Part shown: piece by piece, positions 45,092 through 54,259 of the stretch
Position numbering within the stretch: position 1 is the first letter of the stretch
Layout of the letters: the number at the start of each line of letters is the position of its first letter
Assembly: GCF_019218265.1 (NCBI RefSeq)
Contig: NZ_JAHUZE010000004.1
Span: 412,001-476,000, forward strand
Length of the DNA stretch: 64,000 nt
Reading direction: 5' to 3'
DNA from: Maritimibacter dapengensis
GTDB taxonomy: Bacteria; Pseudomonadota; Alphaproteobacteria; Rhodobacterales; Rhodobacteraceae
Program-made: the position numbers and the translations under genes
Notes under the pieces: generated by a model
What the model was told of the DNA's origin: nothing
The model's input: the letters and a program-made list of their open reading frames with translations, nothing else
The model's database searches: none

Positions 45092-47293
45092 ATGGGAAAG
45101 ATTTCGCTTCCGGAGTTGCATCACGCGACCGATGAACTTGGCGATCCGGTGCCACACGCTTTGATGTACGTTTACCGTGCCGGGACCGACAACCTTGCCC
45201 CATTGTTTTCGGATTTCCATCTGACGGTGACGCAGCCCAATCCCGTCCGGGCGAATGACTTCGGGATATTCCCGCCAATTCATGCGGTTGACGGCTACTA
45301 TCGCGCGGTGGTCCTCGCACCTTTTGGCGAAGAGCTTCACTGCGCCGAAGATTTCCCCGTGGCGACCGCCGTGGAAACCAGCGGTGCGATTTCCGTCGCC
45401 GGACGCAAGTGGTTCGCGTCGGTCGAAGCGATGCTCGCAGATTCCCAGATGACGTATGAAACTGGGGCCGGAGACGACACCGTGAGCGCCGGAGAGGTGA
45501 TTTCTGCAATCGACCGCGGTTACAGCTATCGAATTGTCGATGCATCCGCCACAGAATACCACCTTCTGACCGCAGGGGGTATCCGGCTCGAGGTGCTTCG
45601 CACGCCGGAAGGCGATTTTCACACCGCGATGTGGGGCGTGAAGCCGGGCATCGATGAAACCGCAAAGTTGCACAACGCTCTGGCGACCGCTGCAGGCGGG
45701 GTGCTCGTAATAAACAAGGTTTTGGGCGAAGTGGTTGGCGACACACTTACCCCTGCTGCAGCTACGCGACTCCGCTTGGAAAACGGCCTGATCTACAAGG
45801 TTCTGTCGGGCGCGACGCGCGGCATTCAGATCCTCGATCAGGACATTCATGTAGAAGGCTATGGTGCGACCATCCAGATGGACGGGTCGCAGTCGAGCCA
45901 CGGTATCGCAGTGCTTGCAAGCTCGACTTCGACACCGCGTAACTGCACCGTTAGCGGCGTCCGCGTCATCGGAGCCGGGAACACTGGCGACGATTGTTTT
46001 TATATCGGGGGCGATCCTGCGACCAATTCCATCCCGCAAAATATCGCCCTTGTCGATTGTATTGCCGACGGCGACGCCGTGGCGCGAAATGGTCTTAGCA
46101 TTGTCGCCGGGCGCGACATCCTCGTCGACAATTTCGAAGCCTTCGACGCCGGTCCCGCCTTCGGGCTCGGGATAGACGTAGAAGCGAACCGTTATATGGC
46201 GGACGCAACCAGCGCGCTTCGGAATATCCTGATCCGTCGCCCTCGCTGCCACGACAATCCACACAACTCGGGCATAGGCGTGGTGTTCGGGTCGGAAGTG
46301 ACGATTGAAGACGCCGCATGCTGGAATAACGGAGGGTCCGGAATCATCACGAGCGCCGGAGGCACCAATTTCAAGGAAGGCATAGCACGTGTCGGCGACG
46401 TTCTCGGCATCAAGTCATTCGACACGGCGAACGGTTGGATCGAAGTGACCGACGGAACGGCAGGAAATCTGCTGACCGACGATCTCGACATTTATGAAGG
46501 CATGTACGTGTCACGCATTACCGTGAACGGAGCGACTTGGCCCGCGGAGATGTCGGCGGGCTACTACCAGATTGTCGAGATAGACCCGTCGCAATCGAAG
46601 ATCCGGGTCGGCGTCGCTTCGGGCGTTGGCGAGATCGCCGGCTTCGCTGCGATCGGCACGGGGGAGCGGTCCTTCGACCCATGGGCGTCCGACCTGCGAT
46701 TGAACGTTTACGGCAGGCCCGGCAACAACGACAAGATCCGCATTGAGCGTGCGCGCTGCTGGGACAATGCAGAGGATGGTATACAGCTTCAGACGTCTCG
46801 CGACCTCGTCTGCACGGGCTGCGATATCGCCACGCAACGCTTCGGGTTGAAAGTCACCTATTCCAGCAACGTGAGCGCGACCGAGAATGTCATGGTCCAT
46901 ACCGATCCGGCGGCATTTGGCCGTGGAATGCTGGTGACCGCTTCCAATTTCGTCTCGGATCGGAACGTGATCCGCAATTTCACCTACGAAGGCGTCTTTA
47001 TGACCGGCGTGTCCGGCGCGGTCTGTGGCCGGGATCAGGTGACCAATTGCGGCGCGTCGAGCAACATCGCCTATCGCGTATACAGCTGCAACACCGGAAC
47101 CTTTTCGCCGGTGATCCGCAGCGACGCGACACATGCCACAACCAAGGGCGTGGCGCTTGAGGCAAGTTGCAGCAATTGCGTCGGCAGCGGGATCATCGCA
47201 CGGGGTGTCGGATCGACAAACGCGAACAGCTTTATCGGCGGCTCCAACACGGTCTGGCGCGATTGCATCCAGAAGGACGGCACGTTCCGCTGA
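45092..47293 (+). CDS. Tailspike-like right-handed beta-helix protein
   Basis: 733 residues from the ATG at 45092, preceded by AGGATAGGA. The first 90 residues (LPELHHATDELGDPVPHALMYVYRAGTDN then NPVRANDFGIFPPIHAVDGYYRAVV) resemble the amino-terminal domain of phage tail-fibre/tailspike proteins. From about residue 210 it becomes a repetitive parallel beta-helix with many N-x-x-I/V turns (GYGATIQMDGSQSSHGIAVL, IALVDCIADGDAVARNGLSIVAGRDILVDNFEA, CWDNAEDGIQLQTSRDLVCTGC). There is no signal peptide. The fold is typical of polysaccharide lyases and glycosidases. Divergent from the sugar module, so a surface-polysaccharide cleaving or modifying role is the best guess; no catalytic residues can be named. 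Confidence 0.7.
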   Translation: MGKISLPELHHATDELGDPVPHALMYVYRAGTDNLAPLFSDFHLTVTQPNPVRANDFGIFPPIHAVDGYYRAVVLAPFGEELHCAEDFPVATAVETSGAISVAGRKWFASVEAMLADSQMTYETGAGDDTVSAGEVISAIDRGYSYRIVDASATEYHLLTAGGIRLEVLRTPEGDFHTAMWGVKPGIDETAKLHNALATAAGGVLVINKVLGEVVGDTLTPAAATRLRLENGLIYKVLSGATRGIQILDQDIHVEGYGATIQMDGSQSSHGIAVLASSTSTPRNCTVSGVRVIGAGNTGDDCFYIGGDPATNSIPQNIALVDCIADGDAVARNGLSIVAGRDILVDNFEAFDAGPAFGLGIDVEANRYMADATSALRNILIRRPRCHDNPHNSGIGVVFGSEVTIEDAACWNNGGSGIITSAGGTNFKEGIARVGDVLGIKSFDTANGWIEVTDGTAGNLLTDDLDIYEGMYVSRITVNGATWPAEMSAGYYQIVEIDPSQSKIRVGVASGVGEIAGFAAIGTGERSFDPWASDLRLNVYGRPGNNDKIRIERARCWDNAEDGIQLQTSRDLVCTGCDIATQRFGLKVTYSSNVSATENVMVHTDPAAFGRGMLVTASNFVSDRNVIRNFTYEGVFMTGVSGAVCGRDQVTNCGASSNIAYRVYSCNTGTFSPVIRSDATHATTKGVALEASCSNCVGSGIIARGVGSTNANSFIGGSNTVWRDCIQKDGTFR

Positions 47294-47300
47294 GCCTCAT

Positions 47301-47323
47301 GACCCGGCGCGAGACGCCGGGTC
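47301..47323. terminator. Hairpin between convergent beta-helix and SDR genes
   Basis: GACCCGGCG (47301-47309) and CGCCGGGTC (47315-47323) make a perfect nine-bp stem with a five-base loop. It covers the first base pairs of the SDR stop codon. No T run, so a bidirectional stop for either side is likely but not certain. Confidence 0.6.
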
Positions 47324-48062
47324 AGATACAGCGCCCGCCGTCCACTTCCATGGCAACGCCAGTCACCATGCCGGCCTCGTCCGAGCAAAGAAAACAGGCG
47401 GCGTTGCCCATGTCTTCCGGGGTCGAGAAGCGACCGAGCGGAATGGTCGAGAGGAATTTTGCGCGCATCTCTGGCGTGTCCTCGCCCATGAAGCTCGAAA
47501 GAAGCGGCGTTTCCCCCGCGACGGGGGCGAGCGCGTTCACACGCACGCCGAATGGCGCGAGTTCGACCGCCATCGTCTTGGTCGCCGTGATCATCCAGCC
47601 CTTAGAAGCGTTGTACCAGTTGAGGTTGGGGCGCGGGCTGAGCCCCGCCGTCGACGCGATGTTGAGGATCGCGCCCGACTGGGCGACTTTCATGCGTGGT
47701 ACGATATGGCGAGCGGTGAGATAGACCGACTTTGCGTTCACGTTGAACACACGGTCGAACTCCTCTTCCGTCACCTCCTCCATCGGTTTCGGAAGATGTG
47801 TGATGCCGGCGTTGTTGACGAGAATGTCGATCCCGCCCATCTCGCGCTCCGCTGTGTCCGCCAGGGCTTCGACCGAGGCGCCATCAGCCACATCGACCCT
47901 GAGCGCGACGCCTCCCACATCGTCGGCGACCTTGCGCGCGGCTTCTTCGTTCAAATCGGCGATGAGCACCTCGGCACCTTCCGCCGCGAATTTTCGCACG
48001 ATGCCTTCGCCAAATCCCGAAGCGCCGCCGGTTACGATGGCGCGTTTCCCTTCAAGACGCAT
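47322..48062 (-). CDS. Short-chain dehydrogenase/reductase (classical SDR)
   Basis: 246 residues. The coenzyme loop is VTGGASGFGEGI, NNAG is at ILVNNAGITH, the catalytic serine is in LNIASTAGLSPRPN and the Tyr-Lys pair in NWYNASKGW. The aspartate after beta-2 (LIADLNEEA) predicts NAD preference. Similar to 3-oxoacyl or glucose-1-dehydrogenase types; the substrate is open. It lies downstream of the YcaQ-like gene in the same direction, with a 24-base gap, and may belong to the operon with the aldehyde dehydrogenase, which would give a two-step oxidation. Confidence 0.87.
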   Translation of the reverse strand: MRLEGKRAIVTGGASGFGEGIVRKFAAEGAEVLIADLNEEAARKVADDVGGVALRVDVADGASVEALADTAEREMGGIDILVNNAGITHLPKPMEEVTEEEFDRVFNVNAKSVYLTARHIVPRMKVAQSGAILNIASTAGLSPRPNLNWYNASKGWMITATKTMAVELAPFGVRVNALAPVAGETPLLSSFMGEDTPEMRAKFLSTIPLGRFSTPEDMGNAACFLCSDEAGMVTGVAMEVDGGRCI

Positions 48063-48085
48063 GTGGTCCTCCCATTAGTCCGGCG

Positions 48086-49288
48086 TCAGGTTGCGCGTGT
48101 CTCGGGGCGAGGGCAAGCCCAAGTGACCCCGTCGAGACCGCCGAGGCGCGCGAAACGCGCGAGTTCCGCGTCGAGCCGGTCGACCCGGCCTTGTCCGAAA
48201 CGCACACCCGGCTCGGTCCAGATCCCAGAGACGCAGAGCGTGTTGGTGGACTTGTCGGCTTTCGCCTGAAGCCGCCCCACGAAACGGTCCCCTTCGAGCA
48301 GCGGGTAGACGTAATAGCCGAACACCCGTTTGTCGGCGGGCACGAACATCTCGTTGCGATAGGAAAAGCCGAACAGCCGTTCGGTACGGGCGCGGTCTCG
48401 GAAGGCCGGGTCGAACGGATTGATGATGCGCAAGCGGTTCGACAGGGGCGGCTCGGTCGCGAGGCGAGTTTCGATATCAGGGGCCGCGCGGCTTGCATGG
48501 ATGCGCCCGTCCCCGCCCTCGATCTCGACCGGGATCGTGTGGGCATCGGTCCAGGCACGCGCCTCGGCAGGACGGGCGAGATCCCAGAACCGGGCAACTT
48601 CACCATGGGTGGCGAAGGGCAGGTGGGCTAGCGCGCGAGCGTGGAGCGAATGCTCGCGGTCTAAATCAGAAGCGCCCCTGTCAATCGGGCCCAGAACCCG
48701 CTCGCCGAGGTCGTAGAATTTCACGAAATTCTCGCGGTGGCAGGTCGCCAGCGCGCCCGCGTACCACATCTGGTCCAACGCTTTCTTATGCGGTGGTCGC
48801 GCCCACATTTCGCGTGCTTCGACCTTGGTGTCGAAGGCATGGGTCGAGAGCGGGCCTTCCTGCGAGATACGGTCGCGTATGGCGTCGATCTCGGCCCGGC
48901 CCAGACCCGATTGATACCATGCCCCTTGCGCAGCCTTGTCGCCAAGTTCGTGAAAACGGCGGGTCCAGAGGGGAAGGACGGAACGCGGGATCAACGAGGC
49001 ATCGTGCGTAAAGTGCTCGAACAGATCACGGTTGGCCAAGTGTCGCCAGACCTGCCCTTCGCGATAGGTCTGCGCCCGGCTCCACAGGATGTGATCCTGA
49101 GCGCGGACCACGTTGCGGATGGTGTCGATCTGAAGAAACCCCAACGCCTCGATGATCGCCATGACATCGGGCGCACGGGTCGGCGCGGCAGCGAGTCCGT
49201 GGGCATCGAGCCAAAGCGCCCGCGCCGTTCGGTTGTCAATCCGCAGGGGGGTCAAACGGCGCGCGGGCGAGGGGCCAGCCCCTCGCAC
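48086..49288 (-). CDS. YcaQ/AlkX-type winged-helix DNA glycosylase-like protein (HTH_42)
   Basis: About 400 residues. FLQIDTIRNVVRAQDHILWSR holds the Q-x-D active-site pair (Q53, D55) of the YcaQ branch, as opposed to Q-x-Q of AlkZ, and LPFATHGEVARFWDL plus NPFDPAFRDRARTERLFGFSYRNEMFVPADKRVFGYYVYPLLEGDRFVGRL are the later HTH_42 blocks. Members unhook DNA interstrand crosslinks. The start is unclear: GTG 49288 is the longest, but TTG 49255 gives MTPLRIDNRTARALWLDAHGL, which matches how the family begins. It is odd company for an importer operon. Confidence 0.82.
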   Translation of the reverse strand: MRGAGPSPARRLTPLRIDNRTARALWLDAHGLAAAPTRAPDVMAIIEALGFLQIDTIRNVVRAQDHILWSRAQTYREGQVWRHLANRDLFEHFTHDASLIPRSVLPLWTRRFHELGDKAAQGAWYQSGLGRAEIDAIRDRISQEGPLSTHAFDTKVEAREMWARPPHKKALDQMWYAGALATCHRENFVKFYDLGERVLGPIDRGASDLDREHSLHARALAHLPFATHGEVARFWDLARPAEARAWTDAHTIPVEIEGGDGRIHASRAAPDIETRLATEPPLSNRLRIINPFDPAFRDRARTERLFGFSYRNEMFVPADKRVFGYYVYPLLEGDRFVGRLQAKADKSTNTLCVSGIWTEPGVRFGQGRVDRLDAELARFARLGGLDGVTWACPRPETRAT

Positions 49289-49336
49289 TCCCCGGGATAT
49301 TTGGAGACCGGAAACAGGGTGGCTGCGCGCGTCGGT

Positions 49337-50788
49337 TCAGCCATGCTTTGCCGCGACTGTCTTGAGCGTGGAGAACCCGTAGAGCGCCTCGAAGCCCTTC
49401 TCGCGCCCATGGCCCGATTTCCCGACCCCGCCGAAGGGCAACTCGACGCCGCCGCCCGCGCCGTAATTGTTGATGAACACCTGTCCGGCCCGGATCGCCT
49501 TGGCCATCCGCATCTGACGTGCGCCATTTTCCGTCCAAACGGAGGCGACAAGGCCATAGTCGGTGCCATTCGCGATAGCGACCGCCTCCTCCTCGGTGTC
49601 GAAGGGAATGGCGACCTGCGCGGGGCCGAAAATCTCATCGCGGGCGAGGGGGTGGTCGGGAGGGACATCGGCAAAGAGCGTCGCCGGCACGTAGTGGCCG
49701 GCCTCGGGGGCGCCCTCGGCGATCGAGCCAAGCCCTGCGACCCGGAGGTCTTCGCCCTTCTCCAAAAACCCTTTCACGATCTCTTTCTGCTTCGCCGAAA
49801 TGAGCGGGCCAAGGGACCCGTCGCTGTCGGCGGGGGCTGAAACCATCGCGTCATAGCGCGCGCCCATCCGGGCCACAACGTCGTCGTAGACGCCACGCTG
49901 GATCAGAACCCGCGACGAGGCCGAACAGGTCTGACCCGCATTCTGGATACAGGCTCCGACGAGGAACGGGATCGCGGCGTCGATGTCGGCATCGTCGAAC
50001 ACGATCTGGGGCGACTTGCCGCCGAGTTCCAGCGTGACGGGGGTTACGTTCGTTGCCGCCGACGCCTGCACCAGAGATCCGACGCCCACCGACCCCGTGA
50101 AGCTGATGTGATGCACGCCGGGGTGCGCGGTGAGAGCGGCGCCTGCTTCTTCGCCAAGGCCCGGGACTACGTTCAGCGCACCGGGGGGGAGCCCCGCTTC
50201 CTCGGCGAGGGCGACGAAGGCGAGCGCGGTGAGGCAGGCTTCCTCCGCGGGTTTGAGAACGCAGGCATTGCCCATGGCGAGTGCAGCACCGACGGAACGT
50301 CCGATGATCTGCATCGGGTAATTCCAGGGGACGATATGCCCGGTGACGCCATGCGGTTCGCGCAAGGTATAGACGGTGTAGCCGTCGAGATAAGGGATCG
50401 TCTCGCCCATGATCTTGTCGGCAGCTCCGCCATAGAATTCCATGTACCGGGCGAGTGCCACGGCGTCATTGCGAGCCTGCGTCAGCGGTTTGCCAACGTC
50501 CGCCGCCTCGATGATCGTGAGTGCTTCTATTTTCTCCTGCACCAAGCGCCCGATGCGCGTCAGGATCCGCCCACGCTCCAGCGCCGTCATGCGCCCCCAG
50601 TCGCCGTCGAGCGCAGCCTGTGCGGCGGAAACGGCGGCGTCGATGTCTTCGCCCGTGCCGCGCGCGATGGTGCCGATCACCTCGCCGGTCGACGGGTTCT
50701 CGAGGTCGAGTTGCCCGCCACCTGTGGGCGCGCGCCATTCGCCGCCGATATGGACTTGTGTCGCGTCGTACCAAAGATGTTCACGCAT
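49337..50788 (-). CDS. NAD(P)-dependent aldehyde dehydrogenase
   Basis: 483 residues. PWNYP with N156, LELGGKSP with general base E254, and NAGQTC with nucleophile C288 are the three core catalytic sites, and the coenzyme loop FTGSVGVG is intact. It resembles betaine-aldehyde, gamma-aminobutyraldehyde and similar amino-aldehyde dehydrogenases, but specificity is not assured. Its start overlaps the end of the fused transporter ATPase by eight bases, so it is translated from the same mRNA and probably oxidises a product of the imported compound. Confidence 0.9.
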   Translation of the reverse strand: MREHLWYDATQVHIGGEWRAPTGGGQLDLENPSTGEVIGTIARGTGEDIDAAVSAAQAALDGDWGRMTALERGRILTRIGRLVQEKIEALTIIEAADVGKPLTQARNDAVALARYMEFYGGAADKIMGETIPYLDGYTVYTLREPHGVTGHIVPWNYPMQIIGRSVGAALAMGNACVLKPAEEACLTALAFVALAEEAGLPPGALNVVPGLGEEAGAALTAHPGVHHISFTGSVGVGSLVQASAATNVTPVTLELGGKSPQIVFDDADIDAAIPFLVGACIQNAGQTCSASSRVLIQRGVYDDVVARMGARYDAMVSAPADSDGSLGPLISAKQKEIVKGFLEKGEDLRVAGLGSIAEGAPEAGHYVPATLFADVPPDHPLARDEIFGPAQVAIPFDTEEEAVAIANGTDYGLVASVWTENGARQMRMAKAIRAGQVFINNYGAGGGVELPFGGVGKSGHGREKGFEALYGFSTLKTVAAKHG

Positions 50789-52364
50789 GTTGGCCGTCCT
50801 CCTGCCAGTCGTCCGGAATACGCGGGGTCGCCGCGATCAGGGTTCGGGTGTAATCGTGCTGAGGGTCGGTGAAGACGGTTTCCGTCACGCCTTCCTCCAC
50901 GATCTCGCCCGCGCGCATGACCATGACCCGGTCGGTGATCGACCGCACCACGGACAGGTCATGGGAAATGAAGATATAGCTCAAGCCGTGCTCGGCTTGA
51001 AGTCGCGCGATCAGGTCGAGCACCTGCGCGCGCACCGAGACATCGAGCGCCGAGACCGCCTCGTCCAGCACGATCAGGTCGGGCTTGGTGATGAGCGCAC
51101 GGGCGATGGCGATGCGCTGCCGCTGACCGCCGGAAAACTCGTGGATATAGCGATCCATCGCAGAGGGGTCGATCCCGACATCGGTCAGAGCTTCCGCCAC
51201 GCGCGCCCGGCGATCCTTGGGCGGCGAGGGCATGAGGTGGAAGGGCTCAGAGACGAGCCGTTCGACCGTCCAGCGTGGATTGAAGCTGCCATACGGGTCT
51301 TGGAACACGACCTGGATCCCGGCGCGCAGCGCATTGGGGAAATCCGGGCCGACCTCGCGCTCGAACGCTGTGATGCGGCCGCCCTGGATCGGGTCGAGGC
51401 CGAGGATCGCGCGGGTCAGCGTAGACTTTCCGCAGCCGCTTTCCCCCACCAGTCCGAGGCTTTCGCCTTTGCCCAATGTGAAACTCACCTCGTTCACGGC
51501 GCGAAACCGGCCCGGAGGCGCGAAGAGAGACGGCCGCGCGGTCGGGTAGTCGCGGACCACCGCATCGGCGGTCAGGATCGCGTCGGTGACGGGAAGGGGT
51601 TTACGGTCAGGTTGGTGAGAGGAGGCCGCGAACAGCGCCTTGGTATAGGGGTGGTTCATGTTGCGGAACAATGGCTCGGTCGCGTCCTGTTCGACGATCT
51701 CGCCCTCCTTCATAACCGCCACATGATCCGCCATGCCCGCGACCACGGCGAGGTCGTGGGTGATGAGCAGTAGCGACATGCCCTCCTCGTCCACGATTTC
51801 GTTGAGCAGGTCGAGGATCTGCGCCTGCGTGGTCACGTCGAGGGCGGTCGTCGGCTCGTCGGCAATGAGAAGCTCGGGGTGGAGCGCGATGGCCATGGCG
51901 ATGGCGACGCGCTGACGCTGTCCGCCTGACAGTTCATGTGGGAAGCGTGTCAGCGGCATGTGCCCCAGACCCACGCGCGCGAGCTTTTCGCCCGCGATGC
52001 GCCGGGCCTCGCGCCGTTCGGCACGGCCATGGATGAGCAGCGTTTCGGCCACCTGGTCGCCGATCGTCTTGACCGGGTTGAGCGCCGTCATCGGCTCTTG
52101 AAAAATCATACCGATCCGATTGCCGCGGATGTCACACAGGCGGCGTTCGGACACATTCAGAAGGTTTTCGTCCCCCAGCCGCACCGCGCCGGAAACGTCC
52201 GATCCGTTCGGTAACAGTCCCATGATCGCCAGCGCAGTCATCGACTTGCCTGACCCGCTTTCGCCGACTAACCCCGTGACCTTCCCCGGCGCGATGGACA
52301 GGTCAATATCCCTCAGAATGGGCGTGCCATGAATCGAGAGCGACAGGGATTCCAGCCCGATCAT
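50781..52364 (-). CDS. Fused double ATP-binding protein of a peptide/nickel-class ABC importer
   Basis: 527 residues built of two ABC modules in DppD-DppF order. Module one has [10 protein letters not shown] (34-43), [32 protein letters not shown] and [14 protein letters not shown]; module two has [13 protein letters not shown] (about 325), [32 protein letters not shown] and [13 protein letters not shown]. Such fusions occur in peptide, glutathione and related opine/nickel systems (GsiA-, YejF-like). Each module keeps all motifs, so both should bind ATP. Overlaps the permease gene upstream and the dehydrogenase downstream. Confidence 0.93.
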   Translation of the reverse strand: MIGLESLSLSIHGTPILRDIDLSIAPGKVTGLVGESGSGKSMTALAIMGLLPNGSDVSGAVRLGDENLLNVSERRLCDIRGNRIGMIFQEPMTALNPVKTIGDQVAETLLIHGRAERREARRIAGEKLARVGLGHMPLTRFPHELSGGQRQRVAIAMAIALHPELLIADEPTTALDVTTQAQILDLLNEIVDEEGMSLLLITHDLAVVAGMADHVAVMKEGEIVEQDATEPLFRNMNHPYTKALFAASSHQPDRKPLPVTDAILTADAVVRDYPTARPSLFAPPGRFRAVNEVSFTLGKGESLGLVGESGCGKSTLTRAILGLDPIQGGRITAFEREVGPDFPNALRAGIQVVFQDPYGSFNPRWTVERLVSEPFHLMPSPPKDRRARVAEALTDVGIDPSAMDRYIHEFSGGQRQRIAIARALITKPDLIVLDEAVSALDVSVRAQVLDLIARLQAEHGLSYIFISHDLSVVRSITDRVMVMRAGEIVEEGVTETVFTDPQHDYTRTLIAATPRIPDDWQEDGQHA

Positions 52365-53182
52365 GCGCGCGCTCTCCTGACCCGCGGGTCCGTCAGATCG
52401 CGCAATCCGTCGCCCATCAGGTTGAGGCCAAGCACCATCGCGACGATCGCGAGTCCAGGCAGGATGGCGAGCCGCGCGTCGGTGAAGATCATCGTCTGCG
52501 CTTCCGCAAGCATCCGCCCCCAGCTTGGCGTGGGGGGCTGTGCGCCGAGGCCGACATAGGACAGCGCCGCTTCGGCGAGGATTCCGAGCGAGAACTGGAT
52601 CGTTCCCTGCACGATCAGGAGGTTCAGGATGTTCGGAAGGATATGCTCGACGCTGATCCGGACCCGGCCCTTACCCGCAACGCGCGCCGCGAGGATGTAA
52701 TCCAGCGTCCAGATCGAAAGCGCACCACCCCGCGTCACGCGGGCGAACACCGGGATGTTGAAGATCCCGATGGCGAGGATAGCATTGACGGCCGAGGGGC
52801 CGAAGACGGCGGTGATCAGGATCGCGATGACGAGTGAGGGAAAGGCGAAGATCAGATCGTTGCCCCGCATGATGATCTCGTCGATCAGGCTCCCACGATT
52901 TGCCGCCGCCATGAGGCCAAGCGGGACGCCGACGGCCATGCCGATCCCCACCGCGACGATCGCGACCGCGATCGAGGTGCGCGCGCCGACCATCAGCATC
53001 GACAGCGTATCGCGCCCGAGGTGATCCGTTCCGAGCCAATAGGTCGGCGAAGGCCCCTGCAACTTGTCCGAGATGGTGAGGGTCGCCACGTCGTGCGGCA
53101 CCCAGATGAAGCTCAGAAGCGCTGCGGCCACGAAAAAGACGCTCAGAACCGCGCCGATGAGGAGTTGGACAGGAAGCTTCAT
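52361..53182 (-). CDS. ABC importer permease, DppC type
   Basis: 273 residues, six membrane spans. LGTDHLGRDTLSMLMVGARTSI, the EAA loop LDYILAARVAGKGRVRISVEHILPNILNLLIVQ and SYVGLGAQPPTPSWGRMLAEAQTMI are the standard blocks. Together with the next upstream gene it forms the channel. The ends overlap both neighbours by four bases (ATGA), so translation is coupled throughout the operon. Shorter at the N-terminus than most DppC proteins because it lacks the OppC_N extension. Confidence 0.94.
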   Translation of the reverse strand: MKLPVQLLIGAVLSVFFVAAALLSFIWVPHDVATLTISDKLQGPSPTYWLGTDHLGRDTLSMLMVGARTSIAVAIVAVGIGMAVGVPLGLMAAANRGSLIDEIIMRGNDLIFAFPSLVIAILITAVFGPSAVNAILAIGIFNIPVFARVTRGGALSIWTLDYILAARVAGKGRVRISVEHILPNILNLLIVQGTIQFSLGILAEAALSYVGLGAQPPTPSWGRMLAEAQTMIFTDARLAILPGLAIVAMVLGLNLMGDGLRDLTDPRVRRARA

Positions 53183-54126
53183 CTCCCGCGCCTCAGCCTG
53201 GGGTCGACCGCGGCATAGGCGACGTCGACGAGGAAGGTGACGAGGATCACCGCGAACACGAGCAGCATGACGAGGCTTTCGACCACGATCAGGTCGCGCT
53301 GGGTGATACCCTGAAAGATCAGCCGGCCGAGACCGGGGAGGTAAAAGACGTTCTCGATAATGATCGCGCCCGCGAGCAAAAACGAGAATTGCAGCCCGAT
53401 GATGGTCAGTACCGGGATCATGGCATTTCGAAGCGCGTGGCGCACGGTGGCCTGCCTGCGGCTCAGCCCTTTGGCCCGCGCGGTGCGAATGTAGTCTTCG
53501 CCCAGCGTTTCGATCAGCGCCGAGCGCATGACGCGGGCGAGGATCGACGCTTGCGGCAGGGCGAGCGCGAAGGCCGGAAGCGTGAGGGATTTCACTCCGA
53601 GCCAGAAGCCCGCGTCCCAGCCGGGAAACCCGCCAGCCGAGAACCAGCGCAGGGTGACGGCGAAGATCAGCACAAGCAGCATCGCGAACCAGAAATTCGG
53701 GACCGCGATGCCAAGCTGCGTTGCTCCCATGATCGAATAATCCGCCGCACTGCCGCGCCGGGCGGCAGCGATAAGGCCCACGGGAATGGCGATCAGGGTA
53801 GAAAGCGCGAGGGCATAGAGCGCGAGCGGCAGCGACACCCAGAGCCGTTGCATGACGAGCTCAGAGACCGGCACCTTGTAGGTGTAGGAGAGGCCGAAAT
53901 CCCCGGTCAGCATACCGCCAAGCCAGTCCAGATAACGCAGGGCGAGGCTGTCATTCAGGCCGAGCTGTTCGCGCAGGGCCGCCACGGCGTCTTCCGAGGC
54001 ATTGATCCCCAACATGTACCGAGCGGGATCGCCCGGGATCACTTCGATGACCGCGAAAATCACCAGCGACGCGATCAGAAGGCTCAGGGTGAGCGAAACG
54101 AACCGGGTGAGAGCGAAGCGCAGCAT
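53179..54126 (-). CDS. ABC importer permease, DppB type
   Basis: 315 residues. FALTRFVSLTLSLLIASLVIFAVIEVIPGDPARYMLG is the opening of DppB/OppB permeases. The EAA loop EDYIRTARAKGLSRRQATVRHALRNAMIPVLTI and the late GLGRLIFQGITQRDLIVVESL block complete the domain. It overlaps the DppC-type gene by four bases and lies 133 bases after the substrate-binding gene, with a hairpin between them. Confidence 0.94.
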   Translation of the reverse strand: MLRFALTRFVSLTLSLLIASLVIFAVIEVIPGDPARYMLGINASEDAVAALREQLGLNDSLALRYLDWLGGMLTGDFGLSYTYKVPVSELVMQRLWVSLPLALYALALSTLIAIPVGLIAAARRGSAADYSIMGATQLGIAVPNFWFAMLLVLIFAVTLRWFSAGGFPGWDAGFWLGVKSLTLPAFALALPQASILARVMRSALIETLGEDYIRTARAKGLSRRQATVRHALRNAMIPVLTIIGLQFSFLLAGAIIIENVFYLPGLGRLIFQGITQRDLIVVESLVMLLVFAVILVTFLVDVAYAAVDPRLRRGR

Positions 54127-54212
54127 GGGGGGAGGTTAGAGCGGGGGCAGGGCGGCGAAAAGCCGAAACATGCGCCATAGGGGCAAAGTCTCTAGCCGCG
54201 ACGCCCGACGTG

Positions 54213-54240
54213 AAAAGGGGCGCCAAACAGCGCCCCTTTC
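54213..54240 (-). terminator. Intra-operon terminator/hairpin after the second substrate-binding gene
   Basis: AAAGGGGCGC (54214-54223) and GCGCCCCTTT (54230-54239) form a perfect ten-bp stem with a six-base loop; on the minus strand the 3' side ends CCCCTTTTC. It lies 20 bases beyond the binding-protein stop and about 90 before the permease start, fitting partial termination that leaves more binding protein than permease. Confidence 0.75.
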
Positions 54241-54259
54241 TCGTATCATGTAACGTGCA

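Noticed and set aside
45092-47293. A prophage or tail-module remnant
   Set aside because: Only one tailspike-like gene is seen; no capsid, tail-tube, baseplate or integrase genes lie near it.
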